DNA from: JAFDWI01 sp964595905
GTDB taxonomy: Bacteria; Actinomycetota; Acidimicrobiia; Acidimicrobiales; Iamiaceae
Length of the DNA stretch: 64,000 nucleotides
Assembly: GCA_964595905.1 (NCBI GenBank)
Contig: CAZQSU010000001.1
Coordinates: 21,533 to 85,532, forward strand
Direction of reading: 5' to 3'
The notes below the pieces were generated by a model. It searched no databases and was not told where the DNA came from. It was given only the letters and a program-made list of their open reading frames with translations. The stretch's first letter is position 1, and every line of letters starts with the position of its first letter. Made by a program: the position numbers and the translations under genes. Below are positions 34,684-43,897 of this stretch, in pieces.

Positions 34684-36450
34684 TCAGTCCTCGGTGTAGT
34701 AGAGGTTCCCCGGGCGGATGATACCGAGTGACGTGGGCGACGGCGTCGTGAGCCCGCTCACGTTCTTGCGGTACACGTTGCCGTCGTAGTCGAACAGCAG
34801 CGGCACGTACACGACGTCGCGGGAGACCTGCTGCTGGACGATGCCGTACAACTTCTTCCGCGCGGCCTCGTCGGAGGTCCGCCGACCCTGGTCGAGTGCG
34901 GCGTCGACCTCGTCGCGGGAGTACTTCACGAAGTTGGTCGGCCCACCCGAGTGCAATGCGTTGTAGAGGCCGTTCGGGTCGGCGACCTGCGGGGCCCGGA
35001 AGCACGCCATGTTCCAGGGGATGTCGTCCGCCCCGGCCAGCAGGTTCTGGACGAGCACGGCCTGTTCGACCTGCTTGAGTGTGGCGGAGAACCCGGCTGC
35101 CTGCACCTGTTGCTGCACGAGCTGGAAGATCGAGGTGGCCTGCGGGTTGCTCACACACAGCGCGGTGAGGGCGGTCGCGACACCGGCATTCGACACCTTC
35201 GCGACGAGCTTCTTCGCCTTGGTCAGGTCAAAGCGGGGGAGTTGCCCCTTCGGGTCGTAGAACGGCGACCCCGGTGGGAGGAACCCGTACGCGGGGTTCC
35301 GGGTACCGCTGAACTCCTTCTGGTTGATCTCGTTGCGGTTGATCGAGTAGTTGAACGCCTGCCGGGCGGCCAGGGCGGTCGGGTCGTCCAGACTCCGCTT
35401 GGCCGTGGCCTGGGCGTCCTCGCCCTCGTTGGCGGTCACCCCGAAGGGGGGTCGGGTGAGGTTCAGGCCGATGATCGTCGAGCTGGAGCCCTGGGCCGGT
35501 TGGACTCGCAGCTTCGGGTCCTTCTTCGCCTGGACGAGGTTCGAGGTGTCCGCGGTCTGCATGATCTGCACCGAATCGGACTGCAGCGCCTGCAGACGCG
35601 TGGTCGAATCCGACAGGGGCTGGAAGATGACCTTGTCGAGATACGGGAGCTTGGCGTCGCCGTTCGCGTGGTCGACCCCGTAGTAGTGGGTGTTGCGCAC
35701 CACGGTGTAGTTGTCGCCGGTGTGGGACTGGTACTTGAAGGGCCCGGCGCCCACGAGGTTGTCGATGGTGGGTTTGCCGGGGTCCGGGGCGGCGTTGCGG
35801 GCACCGGATTCGCTGATCCAACCCAGGCCGCTGCGGTCGAGCTTGGAGGGCCAGTCCACGACGGGCTCGGAAAGGGTGTACACGACGGTGTCGGCACCCT
35901 TGGCGGTGATGCTCGAGATGAGCTTGGCGCTCTCACTGCAGTCGCAGGTGCCCGAGTCCTTCACCCAGTTGGTGCTGTCGACGACCTGCTGGGCGGTGAG
36001 CGGGACGCCGTTCGAGAACTTCACACCCTTGCGCAGGGTGAGCGTCCAGGTCTTCAGGTCGGCCGAATGGGTGAGCTCGTCGGCGAGCTGGTTCGCCTCA
36101 TGGTCGGTGTTGTCGGTGATCGGCAGGCCTTTGTCGTCGAAGCTGATGAGCGCGTCGAACACCGCAGTCGCCATCTGGACGTCGGCGGGCTGCACGACGT
36201 TCTGGTTGGGTGACACGTTCAGCACGTCACTCTCGAGCCCGTAGGTCAACGTGCCGCCGCGTACGGGCGTGCCCTCGTGGACGGCCTTGTTCACCGATTC
36301 GGCCGGAAACAGGTTGCCCGGCTGCTGCGCCTGATCCGAACCGCCCGTCCTCCCGTCGGTCGACCCGGAACCGTTGCCGTTGCCGCATGCTGCGACGCCG
36401 ACGGTGAGCACGGCCGCCAGGGCCGCGGTACGAAAGATGTGTTTCCCCAT
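34684..36450 (-). CDS. ABC transporter solute-binding lipoprotein, family 5 (paralogue 4 of 4)
   Basis: A 588-residue family-5 solute-binding protein and first of the array in transcription order. The signal peptide (MGKHIFRTAALAAVLTVGVAAC) uses a weaker lipobox, VGVAAC, than its neighbours; the residue run quoted is slightly longer only in the hydrophobic core. RGGTLTYGLESDVLNVSPN, FSNGVPLTAQQVVDSTNW and the CxC motif CDCSESAKL are shared. It is the most diverged member, with ALCVSNPQ in place of CINTPE. TACGCT (36459-36464) lies 8 nt before the ATG, suggesting a leaderless promoter for the array. Confidence 0.88.
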   Translation of the reverse strand: MGKHIFRTAALAAVLTVGVAACGNGNGSGSTDGRTGGSDQAQQPGNLFPAESVNKAVHEGTPVRGGTLTYGLESDVLNVSPNQNVVQPADVQMATAVFDALISFDDKGLPITDNTDHEANQLADELTHSADLKTWTLTLRKGVKFSNGVPLTAQQVVDSTNWVKDSGTCDCSESAKLISSITAKGADTVVYTLSEPVVDWPSKLDRSGLGWISESGARNAAPDPGKPTIDNLVGAGPFKYQSHTGDNYTVVRNTHYYGVDHANGDAKLPYLDKVIFQPLSDSTTRLQALQSDSVQIMQTADTSNLVQAKKDPKLRVQPAQGSSSTIIGLNLTRPPFGVTANEGEDAQATAKRSLDDPTALAARQAFNYSINRNEINQKEFSGTRNPAYGFLPPGSPFYDPKGQLPRFDLTKAKKLVAKVSNAGVATALTALCVSNPQATSIFQLVQQQVQAAGFSATLKQVEQAVLVQNLLAGADDIPWNMACFRAPQVADPNGLYNALHSGGPTNFVKYSRDEVDAALDQGRRTSDEAARKKLYGIVQQQVSRDVVYVPLLFDYDGNVYRKNVSGLTTPSPTSLGIIRPGNLYYTED

Positions 36451-36631
36451 GGACGCCGAGCGTACTCAAAAAGCGAAACTTGTGCGAGTATCGAACGCAA
36501 ATGTCCGCGGAGCGTGCTGCTGAGGCCACGGTGCGTGACTCGGGCGGGGCCGCCCGACCTCGCCTGCGACGGCGGCCATGTCGCAGAGAACGCCGATAAG
36601 AGCCGTTCTGTAAAGTAGAAAGCGGGATGCC
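36451..36631. other. Intergenic region upstream of the SBP array
   Basis: About 180 nt of lower-GC sequence with A/T runs (CAAAAAGCGAAACTT near 36467 and TGTAAAGTAGAAAG near 36609), unlike the surrounding GC-rich DNA. It holds the likely promoter of the four-gene SBP array and the end of the upstream helical-repeat gene. No gene or tRNA is visible. A clear operator was not identified. Confidence 0.5.
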
Positions 36632-37936
36632 TCAGCGAAGCGTGTCGAGCAGGGTCTGCGCCTCTCGCAGGCGCAGGGCCACCTCATCGGACAGTGCGCT
36701 CCCGGCCCGGCCGTGGGCGGCACGCAGACGCTCGAGCGTGGCGACCTCCTCGATCGTCAACCCCTGGGAGTCGAACAGGCCGGCGAGCAGGACGAAGAAG
36801 TCCTCGACGACCTCACCGCCCTGGTCCACCCGGGCGTCGACCTGATCCATCGCCGCGAGCAACGTGCCCTCGGCACTCTCGAGATGCCCGGCCGCGATCA
36901 GGGCGATCGCCTCCTCGCAGCGGGCCTCGATCCGCGCACGGTCGACGAGTGGCTCGATCGGCATCTGGAGCGGTTGGCGTCGCACTCGCGCCCAGGCATC
37001 GTCGAGGGCATCGGAGAACGACCGACCGAACAACGGCGCCGTCGGGGGCGCCACCGACTCGACCTCGGCCGCGCGGCGACTCCCTCCGGTCACGAAATCG
37101 TCGTCGATCAGGTCGGCTTCGGTGTCGCGCCCGGTGGCCCGCAGCGCCTGGCCCCGGACCGTGCGGGCCAGCCGTTCGATCGGCCCGGCGACCGGGCGTC
37201 CCTCCAACACGGCGTTCAGTTCGGCCAGGCCTGCGGTCGGGTCTCCTTCGGCGACCCGGGCCCGGGCATCGAGGATCCTGAGCACCATGCCGCAGTCGTC
37301 GTCCACGGGGCGGTTCTCGGCCAGGGCGTGCGCGGTCGTGAAGTCGCCGTCGGCGATCCGAAGCGCCGTCCGGGCGGCGGCGACGGCCGCGCCGGGGGCG
37401 AGCGTTCCGAGCACCTGGTCGGCCCGGGCCGGATCGCCGCCGTCGCGCAGCAACTCGCCGGCCAGCAACCCCAGCGCCGTGTGACCCAGTGGCACCGCGG
37501 CGCCCACGTCGCCGTCGAGGCGGACCAGCACGTGCAGCCCCGGAAGGTACCGCCTGAGAAAGCGGAGATCGCCCGGATCGTTCGGTCCCTGGGCGATCCA
37601 GGCGAGAAACCGCAGCGACCGGTCGGGGTGGTCCCTCACCAGGCGGAGCGCGGCGATGACCGCGGCGGCCACGCGGTGCTCCCCCGGTTCCGAAGCCCGC
37701 TCCAGGATCGTCCGACCGTCGTCGTTGCGGGCCGCCTCGAGCAGCGACCGCTCACCGCGGGACGACAACGGAACCGCCTTGACCTGACGCAGCATCCACT
37801 CCGGCGAGCGCAGCTCACCGCTGACCACCACGAGCGCCCGCCACAGCGAGTCGACGGGCCAGAACGCCTCGCCGCCCGTGGGCGCGACGATGAGCGTTCG
37901 GTGTGACGCGTCGGCTCCACGATTCGCTGTCGGCAT
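36632..37936 (-). CDS. Helical (TPR-like) hypothetical protein
   Basis: A 434-residue protein rich in Ala, Leu and Arg and predicted to be almost all helical. Repeating units such as LGHTALGLLAGELLRDGGDP, ARTALRIADGDFTTAHALAE and LDARARVAEGDPTAGLAELN have the length and small-residue spacing of TPR-like repeats. A C-terminal helical module (ARIEARCEEAIALIAAGHLE) may repeat the theme. No catalytic motif. GGGAG lies a few nt upstream of the ATG. It could be a scaffold or regulator; the neighbours do not tell. Confidence 0.55.
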   Translation of the reverse strand: MPTANRGADASHRTLIVAPTGGEAFWPVDSLWRALVVVSGELRSPEWMLRQVKAVPLSSRGERSLLEAARNDDGRTILERASEPGEHRVAAAVIAALRLVRDHPDRSLRFLAWIAQGPNDPGDLRFLRRYLPGLHVLVRLDGDVGAAVPLGHTALGLLAGELLRDGGDPARADQVLGTLAPGAAVAAARTALRIADGDFTTAHALAENRPVDDDCGMVLRILDARARVAEGDPTAGLAELNAVLEGRPVAGPIERLARTVRGQALRATGRDTEADLIDDDFVTGGSRRAAEVESVAPPTAPLFGRSFSDALDDAWARVRRQPLQMPIEPLVDRARIEARCEEAIALIAAGHLESAEGTLLAAMDQVDARVDQGGEVVEDFFVLLAGLFDSQGLTIEEVATLERLRAAHGRAGSALSDEVALRLREAQTLLDTLR

Positions 37937-38045
37937 GGCACTCCCGGGTGGTTCCGTTCAGTCTGCCACCTGACCCGAGGGCAGGTGGGCACGGGCCCCC
38001 TCGGTGCGGCAAACGGCTCCCCGGCCCGGCACTAGCCTGTGGGAG

Positions 38046-38465
38046 ATGCCCGGGGATACCGAATCCGTCACCGCCGAACGCGAACAGGTGCTGCTGCGGC
38101 ACCTCGAGGCCGAACGCTCCGGCGACCCCGACCGGATCCTGGCGACCTTCAGCCATCCCCGCTACGAACTGGTCGGCAGCGGTCGGGTCTACGACGGCAC
38201 CGACGAGGTCCGCACCTACCTCGTCGAACGTTCGCACGCGTTTCCCGACCTGGCCACCGAGGTGATCAGTTTCTGGCATTCGCCGTCGGTGGTGTCCGCA
38301 GAGTTGTGGCTCAGTGGTGTCTACCGCGGCCCCGACCCCGACCTGGGTGCCGCCGGCCGCCGATTCCGGGTGCGAACCGCGTGCTTCTTCCTGTTCCGTG
38401 ACGGCGGGCTGGTCGGGGTGCGCGCCTACTTCGATTCGGGAGCGCTCGCCCGTCAGCTAGCCTGA
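38046..38465 (+). CDS. SnoaL-like / NTF2-fold protein
   Basis: A 139-residue small alpha+beta barrel protein. RHLEAERSGDPDRILATFSH, VYDGTDEVRTYLVERSHAFP and the C-terminal FFLFRDGGLVGVRAYFDSG follow the ester-cyclase/SnoaL-like pattern, common in actinobacteria for small-molecule binding or hydration. The substrate is unknown. TAGCCT (38033-38038) lies 7 nt before the ATG, suggesting a leaderless mRNA. The second TAGCCT at its 3' end is a candidate promoter for the downstream riboswitch. Confidence 0.7.
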   Translation: MPGDTESVTAEREQVLLRHLEAERSGDPDRILATFSHPRYELVGSGRVYDGTDEVRTYLVERSHAFPDLATEVISFWHSPSVVSAELWLSGVYRGPDPDLGAAGRRFRVRTACFFLFRDGGLVGVRAYFDSGALARQLA

Positions 38466-38480
38466 TCGACGCTGTCGACA

Positions 38481-38692
38481 CCGTGTGGGAGAGCACCGTT
38501 CGCGGTGCGCCGAAGGAGCAAGACCTCGCCGAAACTCTCAGGCACCCGAACCGCACGGCCGAGGCACATCTGGAAAGCGATCGACGCTCCCTCCCCCGGG
38601 CGGGAACGCCGCTCCACCGACGGTGCAAGCGCGTCCCGGGCATCGGCCGGGTCTCGTGAAGCTCTCAGGTTCCGTGACAGACGTGAGGCCCG
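38481..38692 (+). promoter_or_regulatory. Tandem glycine riboswitch upstream of gcvP
   Basis: Aptamer 1 spans about 38481-38558. P1 pairs CCGTGTGG (38481-38488) with CCGCACGG (38551-38558) without a mismatch except one G-U. GAGAG (38489-38493) pairs with CTCTC (38535-38539). A CACCG/CGGTG hairpin follows, and the conserved core CGCCGAAGGAGCAA is at 38509-38522. A second aptamer at about 38590-38692 has CACCGACGGTGCAAGC in the core position, then GCTCTCAGG and GTGACAGACG, and is more diverged. Glycine riboswitches switch on glycine-cleavage genes when glycine is plentiful. TAGCCT at about 38458-38463 may be the promoter. Confidence 0.88.
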
Positions 38693-38743
38693 AATCCGGC
38701 GTTTTCCCGCACTCGATGCCCACTCATGAACGGTGAAGTGACC

Positions 38744-41632
38744 ATGGTTGCAGACCTGCCCTCCGCCCCAGACCAGATCGACCCCGGCGGCGACTCGTTC
38801 CCACGCCGTCACATCGGCCCGGACGAGTCCCAGCGCGCCGCGATGCTGGCCACGCTCGGCGTCGAGAGCCTCGACGCGCTGATCGACGAGGTCGTCCCGG
38901 CCCGGATCCGGTCCACCACCCCGCTCGATCTGCCCGCGGGCCTCTCCGAGCAGGTCGCGGCCCGGCGACTCCGCGACATCGCGGCACAGAACGCCCCGCG
39001 GCGCTCGATGATCGGACTGGGCTACCACGACACCGTCACTCCCCCGGTCCTGCGTCGCAACATCCTCGAGAACCCCGCCTGGTACACCGCGTACACGCCG
39101 TATCAGCCCGAGATCTCCCAGGGTCGGCTCGAAGCGCTGCTGAACTACCAGACGATGGTCGCGGACCTGTGCGCGTTGGATCTCGCGAACGCGTCGCTCC
39201 TCGACGAGGCCACCGCGGTCGCCGAGGCGATGACCCTCGCGCGTCGCATGTCCAAGGTCGAAGCCTCCGCACCGTTCCTCGTCGACGTCGACACCCATCC
39301 TCAGACCCTCGCGGTGCTCGCGACGCGGGCCGAACCGCTCGGATTGCGTATCGAGACGTTCTCGGTCGCCGACGGCGTCGGCGACGTCGTGCCCTTCGGA
39401 GTCGTGATCTCCCAACCCGGCTCCAGCGGCCGTCTGGCCACCACCGAGCAGCTGCGGTCCATCGCCGCGGACGTGCACGAGCGGGGCGGCCTGGTCGTCG
39501 CGACGACCGATCTGTTCGCGTGCACTCTCGTCACCCCGCCGGGCGAATGGGGGGCCGACGTCGCGGTCGGCTCGTCGCAACGCTTCGGCGTGCCGATGGG
39601 CAACGGCGGGCCCCACGCCGCCTTCATGGCCGTGCGCACCGGCCTGGAACGCTCCCTTCCCGGGCGCATCGTCGGTACCTCGATCGACGCGGACGGCGCG
39701 CCGGCGCACCGGCTCGCCCTGCAGACCCGCGAGCAGCACATCCGACGTGAACGGGCCACGTCCAACATCTGCACGGCGCAGGTACTGCTCGCGGTGATCG
39801 CCGGCGCGTATGCGGTGTACCACGGGCCCGACGGTCTCACCCGCATCGCCCGACGGATCCACGACGCGGCGGGCACGTTGGCCGCCGCACTCGAGGCCGC
39901 GGGGGTCGAGCTGACCGCCGAGGCGTTCTTCGACACGGTCACGGCCCACGTGCCCGGCCGGGCCGGGGCCGTCGTCGCGGCCGCCGAGGAACACGGTGTC
40001 GACCTGCGCCTGGTCGACGACGACCACGTCGGCATCGCGTGTGACGAGACGACCACCGGAGACGATCTCGCGACGGTACTGGCCGCGTTCGGGGTGACGG
40101 TCGACGTCGGTGCCCCCGGACCGGGCGGTGATCGACTGGGGGCGGCCCGCGGTCGGACGTCGCCGTTCTGCACCGCCGAGGTGTTCGGCGCGCATCGCTC
40201 GGAGACGTCGATGATGCGCTACCTGCGCCGGCTCGCCGACGCGGACCTGGCGCTCGATCGCACGATGATCCCGCTGGGTTCGTGCACGATGAAACTGAAC
40301 GCGGCCGCCGAGATGGAACCGATCTCATGGCCGGCGTTCGCAGAGGTCCATCCCTTCGCCCCGGCCCGTCACCGGGCCGGCTACGCCCGCATGATCGCCG
40401 ATCTGGAGCGCGCGCTGTGTGAGATCACCGGGTACGCGGCCGTGTCACTGCAACCCAACGCCGGCTCACAGGGAGAGCTCGCCGGACTCCTGGCGGTGCG
40501 GGCCTGGCACCGGTCCCGCGGTGAGGTCGGACGCGACGTGTGTCTGATCCCCTCGTCCGCGCACGGCACCAATGCCGCCAGCGCCACCATGGCCGGGATG
40601 CGCGTGGTCGTCGTGGCGTGCGACGACCACGGCAACGTCGACGTCGGCGACCTGCGTGCCAAGATCGCCAAGCACGGGGGCGAGCTCGCCGCGCTGATGA
40701 TCACCTACCCGTCGACCCACGGGGTGTTCGAGGAGGCCGTCGTCGACATCTGCGACCTCGTCCACGACGCGGGCGGGCAGGTCTACCTCGACGGTGCGAA
40801 CCTGAACGCCATGGTCGGCCTCGCCCGACCCGGGGCGTTCGGAGCCGACGTGTCGCATCTCAACCTCCACAAGACGTTCTGCATTCCCCACGGGGGTGGC
40901 GGTCCGGGCATCGGGCCGGTGGCGGTCGCGGCGCACCTGGCGCCGTTCCTGCCCAACCACCCCGCCGACGACGCCGCCGGGCCCGCGACCGGGATCGGTC
41001 CCGTCTCGGCCGCGCCGGTCGGATCCGCGGGAATCCTGCCCATCCCGTGGATGTACCTGCAGATGATGGGCCCCGACGGCCTCACCGAGGCCTCGAAGGT
41101 CGCCGTGCTGAACGCGAACTACGTGGCCCATCGGCTGGGCGCGGCCTTCCCGGTGCTCTACGTGGGCGAGACCGGACGGGTCGCGCACGAGTGCATCCTC
41201 GACCTGCGCCCGCTCACCAAGGCGACCGGGGTCACCGTGGACGACGTCGCCAAGCGTCTGATCGACCACGGCTTCCACGCGCCGACGATGAGCTTCCCGG
41301 TGGCGGGAACCCTCATGGTGGAACCGACCGAATCCGAGGACCTGGCCGAACTCGACCGCTTCTGTGACGCGATGCTCGCCATCCGGGCCGAGATCGACCG
41401 GGTGGGTGCCGGCGACTGGCCCGCCGACGACAACCCGCTCGTCAACGCTCCCCACACCGCGGCGATGCTGCTGGGCGACTGGAACCACCCCTACTCCCCT
41501 TTCGAGGCGGCGTACCCCACCGGCCGGGCGCGGAGCGACAAGTACTTCCCGCCGGTGCGGCGCATCGACGGCGTCCACGGCGACCGCAATCTGGTGTGCT
41601 CGTGCCCCCCGATGGAGGCCTACGAACACTGA
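38744..41632 (+). CDS. gcvP: Glycine dehydrogenase (decarboxylating), P-protein
   Basis: A 962-residue single-chain PLP enzyme that decarboxylates glycine and passes the aminomethyl group to the lipoyl arm of GcvH. The N-half (FPRRHIGPDESQRAAML) and C-half domains are both complete. K710 in LNLHKTFCIPHGGGGPG binds PLP. ATG at 38744 is preferred because GGTGA lies 7 nt upstream; ATG at 38726 would add six residues. The glycine riboswitch directly upstream explains regulation. It converges on gcvT with only 12 nt between the stops. Confidence 0.96.
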   Translation: MVADLPSAPDQIDPGGDSFPRRHIGPDESQRAAMLATLGVESLDALIDEVVPARIRSTTPLDLPAGLSEQVAARRLRDIAAQNAPRRSMIGLGYHDTVTPPVLRRNILENPAWYTAYTPYQPEISQGRLEALLNYQTMVADLCALDLANASLLDEATAVAEAMTLARRMSKVEASAPFLVDVDTHPQTLAVLATRAEPLGLRIETFSVADGVGDVVPFGVVISQPGSSGRLATTEQLRSIAADVHERGGLVVATTDLFACTLVTPPGEWGADVAVGSSQRFGVPMGNGGPHAAFMAVRTGLERSLPGRIVGTSIDADGAPAHRLALQTREQHIRRERATSNICTAQVLLAVIAGAYAVYHGPDGLTRIARRIHDAAGTLAAALEAAGVELTAEAFFDTVTAHVPGRAGAVVAAAEEHGVDLRLVDDDHVGIACDETTTGDDLATVLAAFGVTVDVGAPGPGGDRLGAARGRTSPFCTAEVFGAHRSETSMMRYLRRLADADLALDRTMIPLGSCTMKLNAAAEMEPISWPAFAEVHPFAPARHRAGYARMIADLERALCEITGYAAVSLQPNAGSQGELAGLLAVRAWHRSRGEVGRDVCLIPSSAHGTNAASATMAGMRVVVVACDDHGNVDVGDLRAKIAKHGGELAALMITYPSTHGVFEEAVVDICDLVHDAGGQVYLDGANLNAMVGLARPGAFGADVSHLNLHKTFCIPHGGGGPGIGPVAVAAHLAPFLPNHPADDAAGPATGIGPVSAAPVGSAGILPIPWMYLQMMGPDGLTEASKVAVLNANYVAHRLGAAFPVLYVGETGRVAHECILDLRPLTKATGVTVDDVAKRLIDHGFHAPTMSFPVAGTLMVEPTESEDLAELDRFCDAMLAIRAEIDRVGAGDWPADDNPLVNAPHTAAMLLGDWNHPYSPFEAAYPTGRARSDKYFPPVRRIDGVHGDRNLVCSCPPMEAYEH

Positions 41633-41644
41633 GGCGGTGTCTGG

Positions 41645-42712
41645 TCAGCCCGACGACGGCAGCGGCAGGAACGGTAGCGACACGACGGTCCCGTCGAGGT
41701 GGTCCCGGTTGGTCACCACCCCCACGGCGGTGCCTTCGCCGACGTCGGGCTCGACCAGTGCGAAGGCGATCCCGGTCTGCAACGAGGGCGAGAAGTTCCC
41801 GCTGGTGACCTGCCCGACGGTCCGTCCGTCGACCGACACGTCCTGACCCGCGCGGGGTGGGCGCCGACCCTCGACCCGGATGCCGACCAGGTGCCGGGCC
41901 ACCCCGGCGTCGCGTTCGGCCTGGAGCGCCGTCCGCCCCCGGAAGTCACCCTTGGTCCAGCTCACGACCCAGCCGAGTCCGGCCTGCAACGGGGTGATGC
42001 CGGGACCGAGTTCGTGACCGTGCAGCGGGAGCCCGGCCTCGAGTCGCAGGGTGTCGCGTGCCCCGAGCCCGGCCGGCACGAATCCCGCGTCGACCACCGC
42101 CTCCCACAGGGCCTCGGCAGCCTCGACGGGCGCGGCGATCTCGACCCCGTCCTCTCCGGTGTAGCCGGTGCCCGCGGCGGTGCAGGCGTGGCCGCGCCAG
42201 GTGAACCCGGTGACCCGGAAACGGCCGACCCCGGCGGCCTCGGGGGCGATGGCCTCGAGGCGCCGCCGCGCGGTCGGACCCTGGAGCGCGAGCATCACGC
42301 GTTCGGAGGTCACGTCGCGCCCTGGCGACCCCAGCGCGGCGAGGACCCCTCCGGTGTTGGACGCGTTGGGCATCACGACGAACGATTCGGGTTCGGTCCA
42401 CCACACGATGATGTCGTCGGTCACCGACGCATCGGAGGGGTCGAGCAGGTGGGTGTACTGGGCCCGGCCGGGCTCGATCTTCCCCAGGTCGTTGGTGAGG
42501 GTGCGTTGGAGGCGGTCGAAGGCGTCGTCGCCGTCGACGAGGACGGCACCGAGGTGACTGACGTCGAACACGACCGCGTCCGACCGGCAGGCACGGTGCT
42601 CGGCCAACGTGCCGTCGGCGTAGTGCAGTGGCATGTCCCAGCCACCGAAGGGAACCATCTTGGCCTGTGCTCGACGATGGACGGCGTCGAGTGGTGAGAC
42701 GTGCACGCTCAT
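41645..42712 (-). CDS. gcvT: Aminomethyltransferase, T-protein
   Basis: A 355-residue tetrahydrofolate-dependent enzyme that takes the aminomethyl group from lipoyl-GcvH, giving methylene-THF and ammonia. FGGWDMPLHYADGTLAEHRA and CRSDAVVFDVSHLG near the N-terminus and LGARDTLRLEAGLPLHGHEL in the C-half are family signatures; D in FDVSHLG and the GTGYTGEDGVEI segment match the folate-site region. Its start overlaps the stop of the upstream MerR gene (ATGA), so it is translated from the MerR transcript. This separates it from gcvP, which is on the other strand. Confidence 0.95.
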   Translation of the reverse strand: MSVHVSPLDAVHRRAQAKMVPFGGWDMPLHYADGTLAEHRACRSDAVVFDVSHLGAVLVDGDDAFDRLQRTLTNDLGKIEPGRAQYTHLLDPSDASVTDDIIVWWTEPESFVVMPNASNTGGVLAALGSPGRDVTSERVMLALQGPTARRRLEAIAPEAAGVGRFRVTGFTWRGHACTAAGTGYTGEDGVEIAAPVEAAEALWEAVVDAGFVPAGLGARDTLRLEAGLPLHGHELGPGITPLQAGLGWVVSWTKGDFRGRTALQAERDAGVARHLVGIRVEGRRPPRAGQDVSVDGRTVGQVTSGNFSPSLQTGIAFALVEPDVGEGTAVGVVTNRDHLDGTVVSLPFLPLPSSG

Positions 42713-43212
42713 CGGGCGAGCGGCGTGGCGGCGTCCCCGCTGCCGGGAGTCGTCGCGACCTCCGGCACGAGGTCGTGGACCGCGGCGGCGACCTCGGTCT
42801 GCACGTCGGACAGCGCCAGCAGGTTCAGGACCCCCTGGCCCTTGAAGCGGTTCACGACGTCGATGAGTTCCTCACCGTCACGCACGAGCACCGCGGACGA
42901 CCCCGAGAGCACCAGATGGGCGCTCGCGACGTCGGTGTCGAGTTGGTCACGCAGATACCCGAAGGCGCTGCGCACCGCCGGCAACGAGATGCCCGCATCG
43001 AGGAGTCGCTTGATGATCTTGAGCTCGAGGAGGTCACGGTAGGAGTAACGCCGCCGCGACCCGCTGCCGGTGGCGTCGGTGAGGCTCGGCCGGACCAGGT
43101 CGGTGCGGGCCCAGTAGTCGAGTTGCCGGTAGGTGATGCCGACGATGTCGGCGCTCTGGCGTCCGCTGAATCCCTGCTGGTCCGCTCCATCGTTCTTCGG
43201 ATGTGCCTCCAC
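42709..43212 (-). CDS. MerR family transcriptional regulator (Rv1830-like)
   Basis: A 167-residue MerR regulator. The helix-turn-helix is GFSGRQSADIVGITYRQLDY followed by WARTDLVRPSLTDATGSG and RRYSYRDLLELKIIKRLLDA. No cysteine-rich metal-binding loop is present; the C-terminal part (about 95-165) probably binds another ligand or partner. The position matches Rv1830 in the mycobacterial gcvH-garA-Rv1828-Rv1829-Rv1830-gcvB cluster. GTG at 43212 has GGGAG 5 nt upstream. It is co-transcribed with gcvT, unlike in mycobacteria. Confidence 0.88.
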   Translation of the reverse strand: MEAHPKNDGADQQGFSGRQSADIVGITYRQLDYWARTDLVRPSLTDATGSGSRRRYSYRDLLELKIIKRLLDAGISLPAVRSAFGYLRDQLDTDVASAHLVLSGSSAVLVRDGEELIDVVNRFKGQGVLNLLALSDVQTEVAAAVHDLVPEVATTPGSGDAATPLAR

Positions 43213-43269
43213 CGTCGCTCCCGTTCATCGATGTACCACACCCGTGAAATTACGGCCGCAGAACACGCC

Positions 43270-43299
43270 AACGTAGGGCCGATCGACTCATGCTGTCAA
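43270..43299 (-). promoter_or_regulatory. Consensus promoter upstream of MerR-gcvT
   Basis: On the minus strand TTGACA (43299-43294), an 18-nt spacer and TACGTT (43275-43270). The -35 is a perfect match to the housekeeping consensus, rare in this window. It would give a leader of about 55 nt before the GTG at 43212, so this message is leadered. It separates the MerR-gcvT pair from the DUF151 gene upstream. Confidence 0.65.
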
Positions 43300-43344
43300 T
43301 GTGCCGCCTGCACGGGCCCGGCGAGCCGGCCCGCCGGGGCCGTG

Positions 43345-43842
43345 TCAGGAGGCGAAGTCCTCGGGATCGACGTGCTCGATGAAGTCCTTGAACTGCTCGA
43401 CGACCTCGTCGGCCGACTCGCCGGTCTCGACGTCTTCGATGATCGGGGTCTGTCCGGCTTCGTCGAGCAACTCCTCGGTCGCCACGATCGGCGACGAGGT
43501 CCGCAGGGCGAGGGCGATCCCGTCGGAGGGCCGACACGACACGGTCCGCGTCCCCGACGGGGTGGAGAGTTCCAACTCGGCGAAGAACGTGCCGTCACGG
43601 AGGCCGGTCAACACGAGCCTGGCGAGTTGGGCGCCCAACGCTTCGAGCACGTCGCGGAACAGATCATGGGTGAGCGGCCGCGGGGTCGTGACCCCTTCGA
43701 GAACGAAGGCGATCGCGGTCGCTTCGGCCCCGCCGATGAAGATGGGAAGGATCCGACCCTGGCCGGTGATCTCACGCAGGAGCACGATCGGGGTGTTCGC
43801 AGGTGGCTCCACCCGTAGCCCGATCAGCTCGAGATCGATCAT
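43345..43842 (-). CDS. DUF151 / bifunctional nuclease family protein (Rv1829-like)
   Basis: A 165-residue protein. The signature ILPIFIGGAEATAIAFVLEG near 31-50, PLTHDLFRDVLEALGA and SCRPSDGIALALRTSSPIVA place it in the DUF151 family, called bifunctional nuclease after a plant member. The bacterial role is not settled. The C-terminal acidic tail (EVVEQFKDFIEHVDPEDF) is usual for actinobacterial members. The start at 43842 is the first ATG after the MerR stop and gives normal length. It occupies the Rv1829 position of the GarA cluster. Confidence 0.88.
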   Translation of the reverse strand: MIDLELIGLRVEPPANTPIVLLREITGQGRILPIFIGGAEATAIAFVLEGVTTPRPLTHDLFRDVLEALGAQLARLVLTGLRDGTFFAELELSTPSGTRTVSCRPSDGIALALRTSSPIVATEELLDEAGQTPIIEDVETGESADEVVEQFKDFIEHVDPEDFAS

Positions 43843-43897
43843 GCGGGCGATTCTAGTGGCGTCGATCCGGGTGTTCCGCCGGAAGGCGCGTCTGCGG

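Noticed and set aside
29079..36450. The four SBP genes as an assembly duplication
   Set aside because: They differ in sequence, length, lipobox and promoters, so they are true paralogues.
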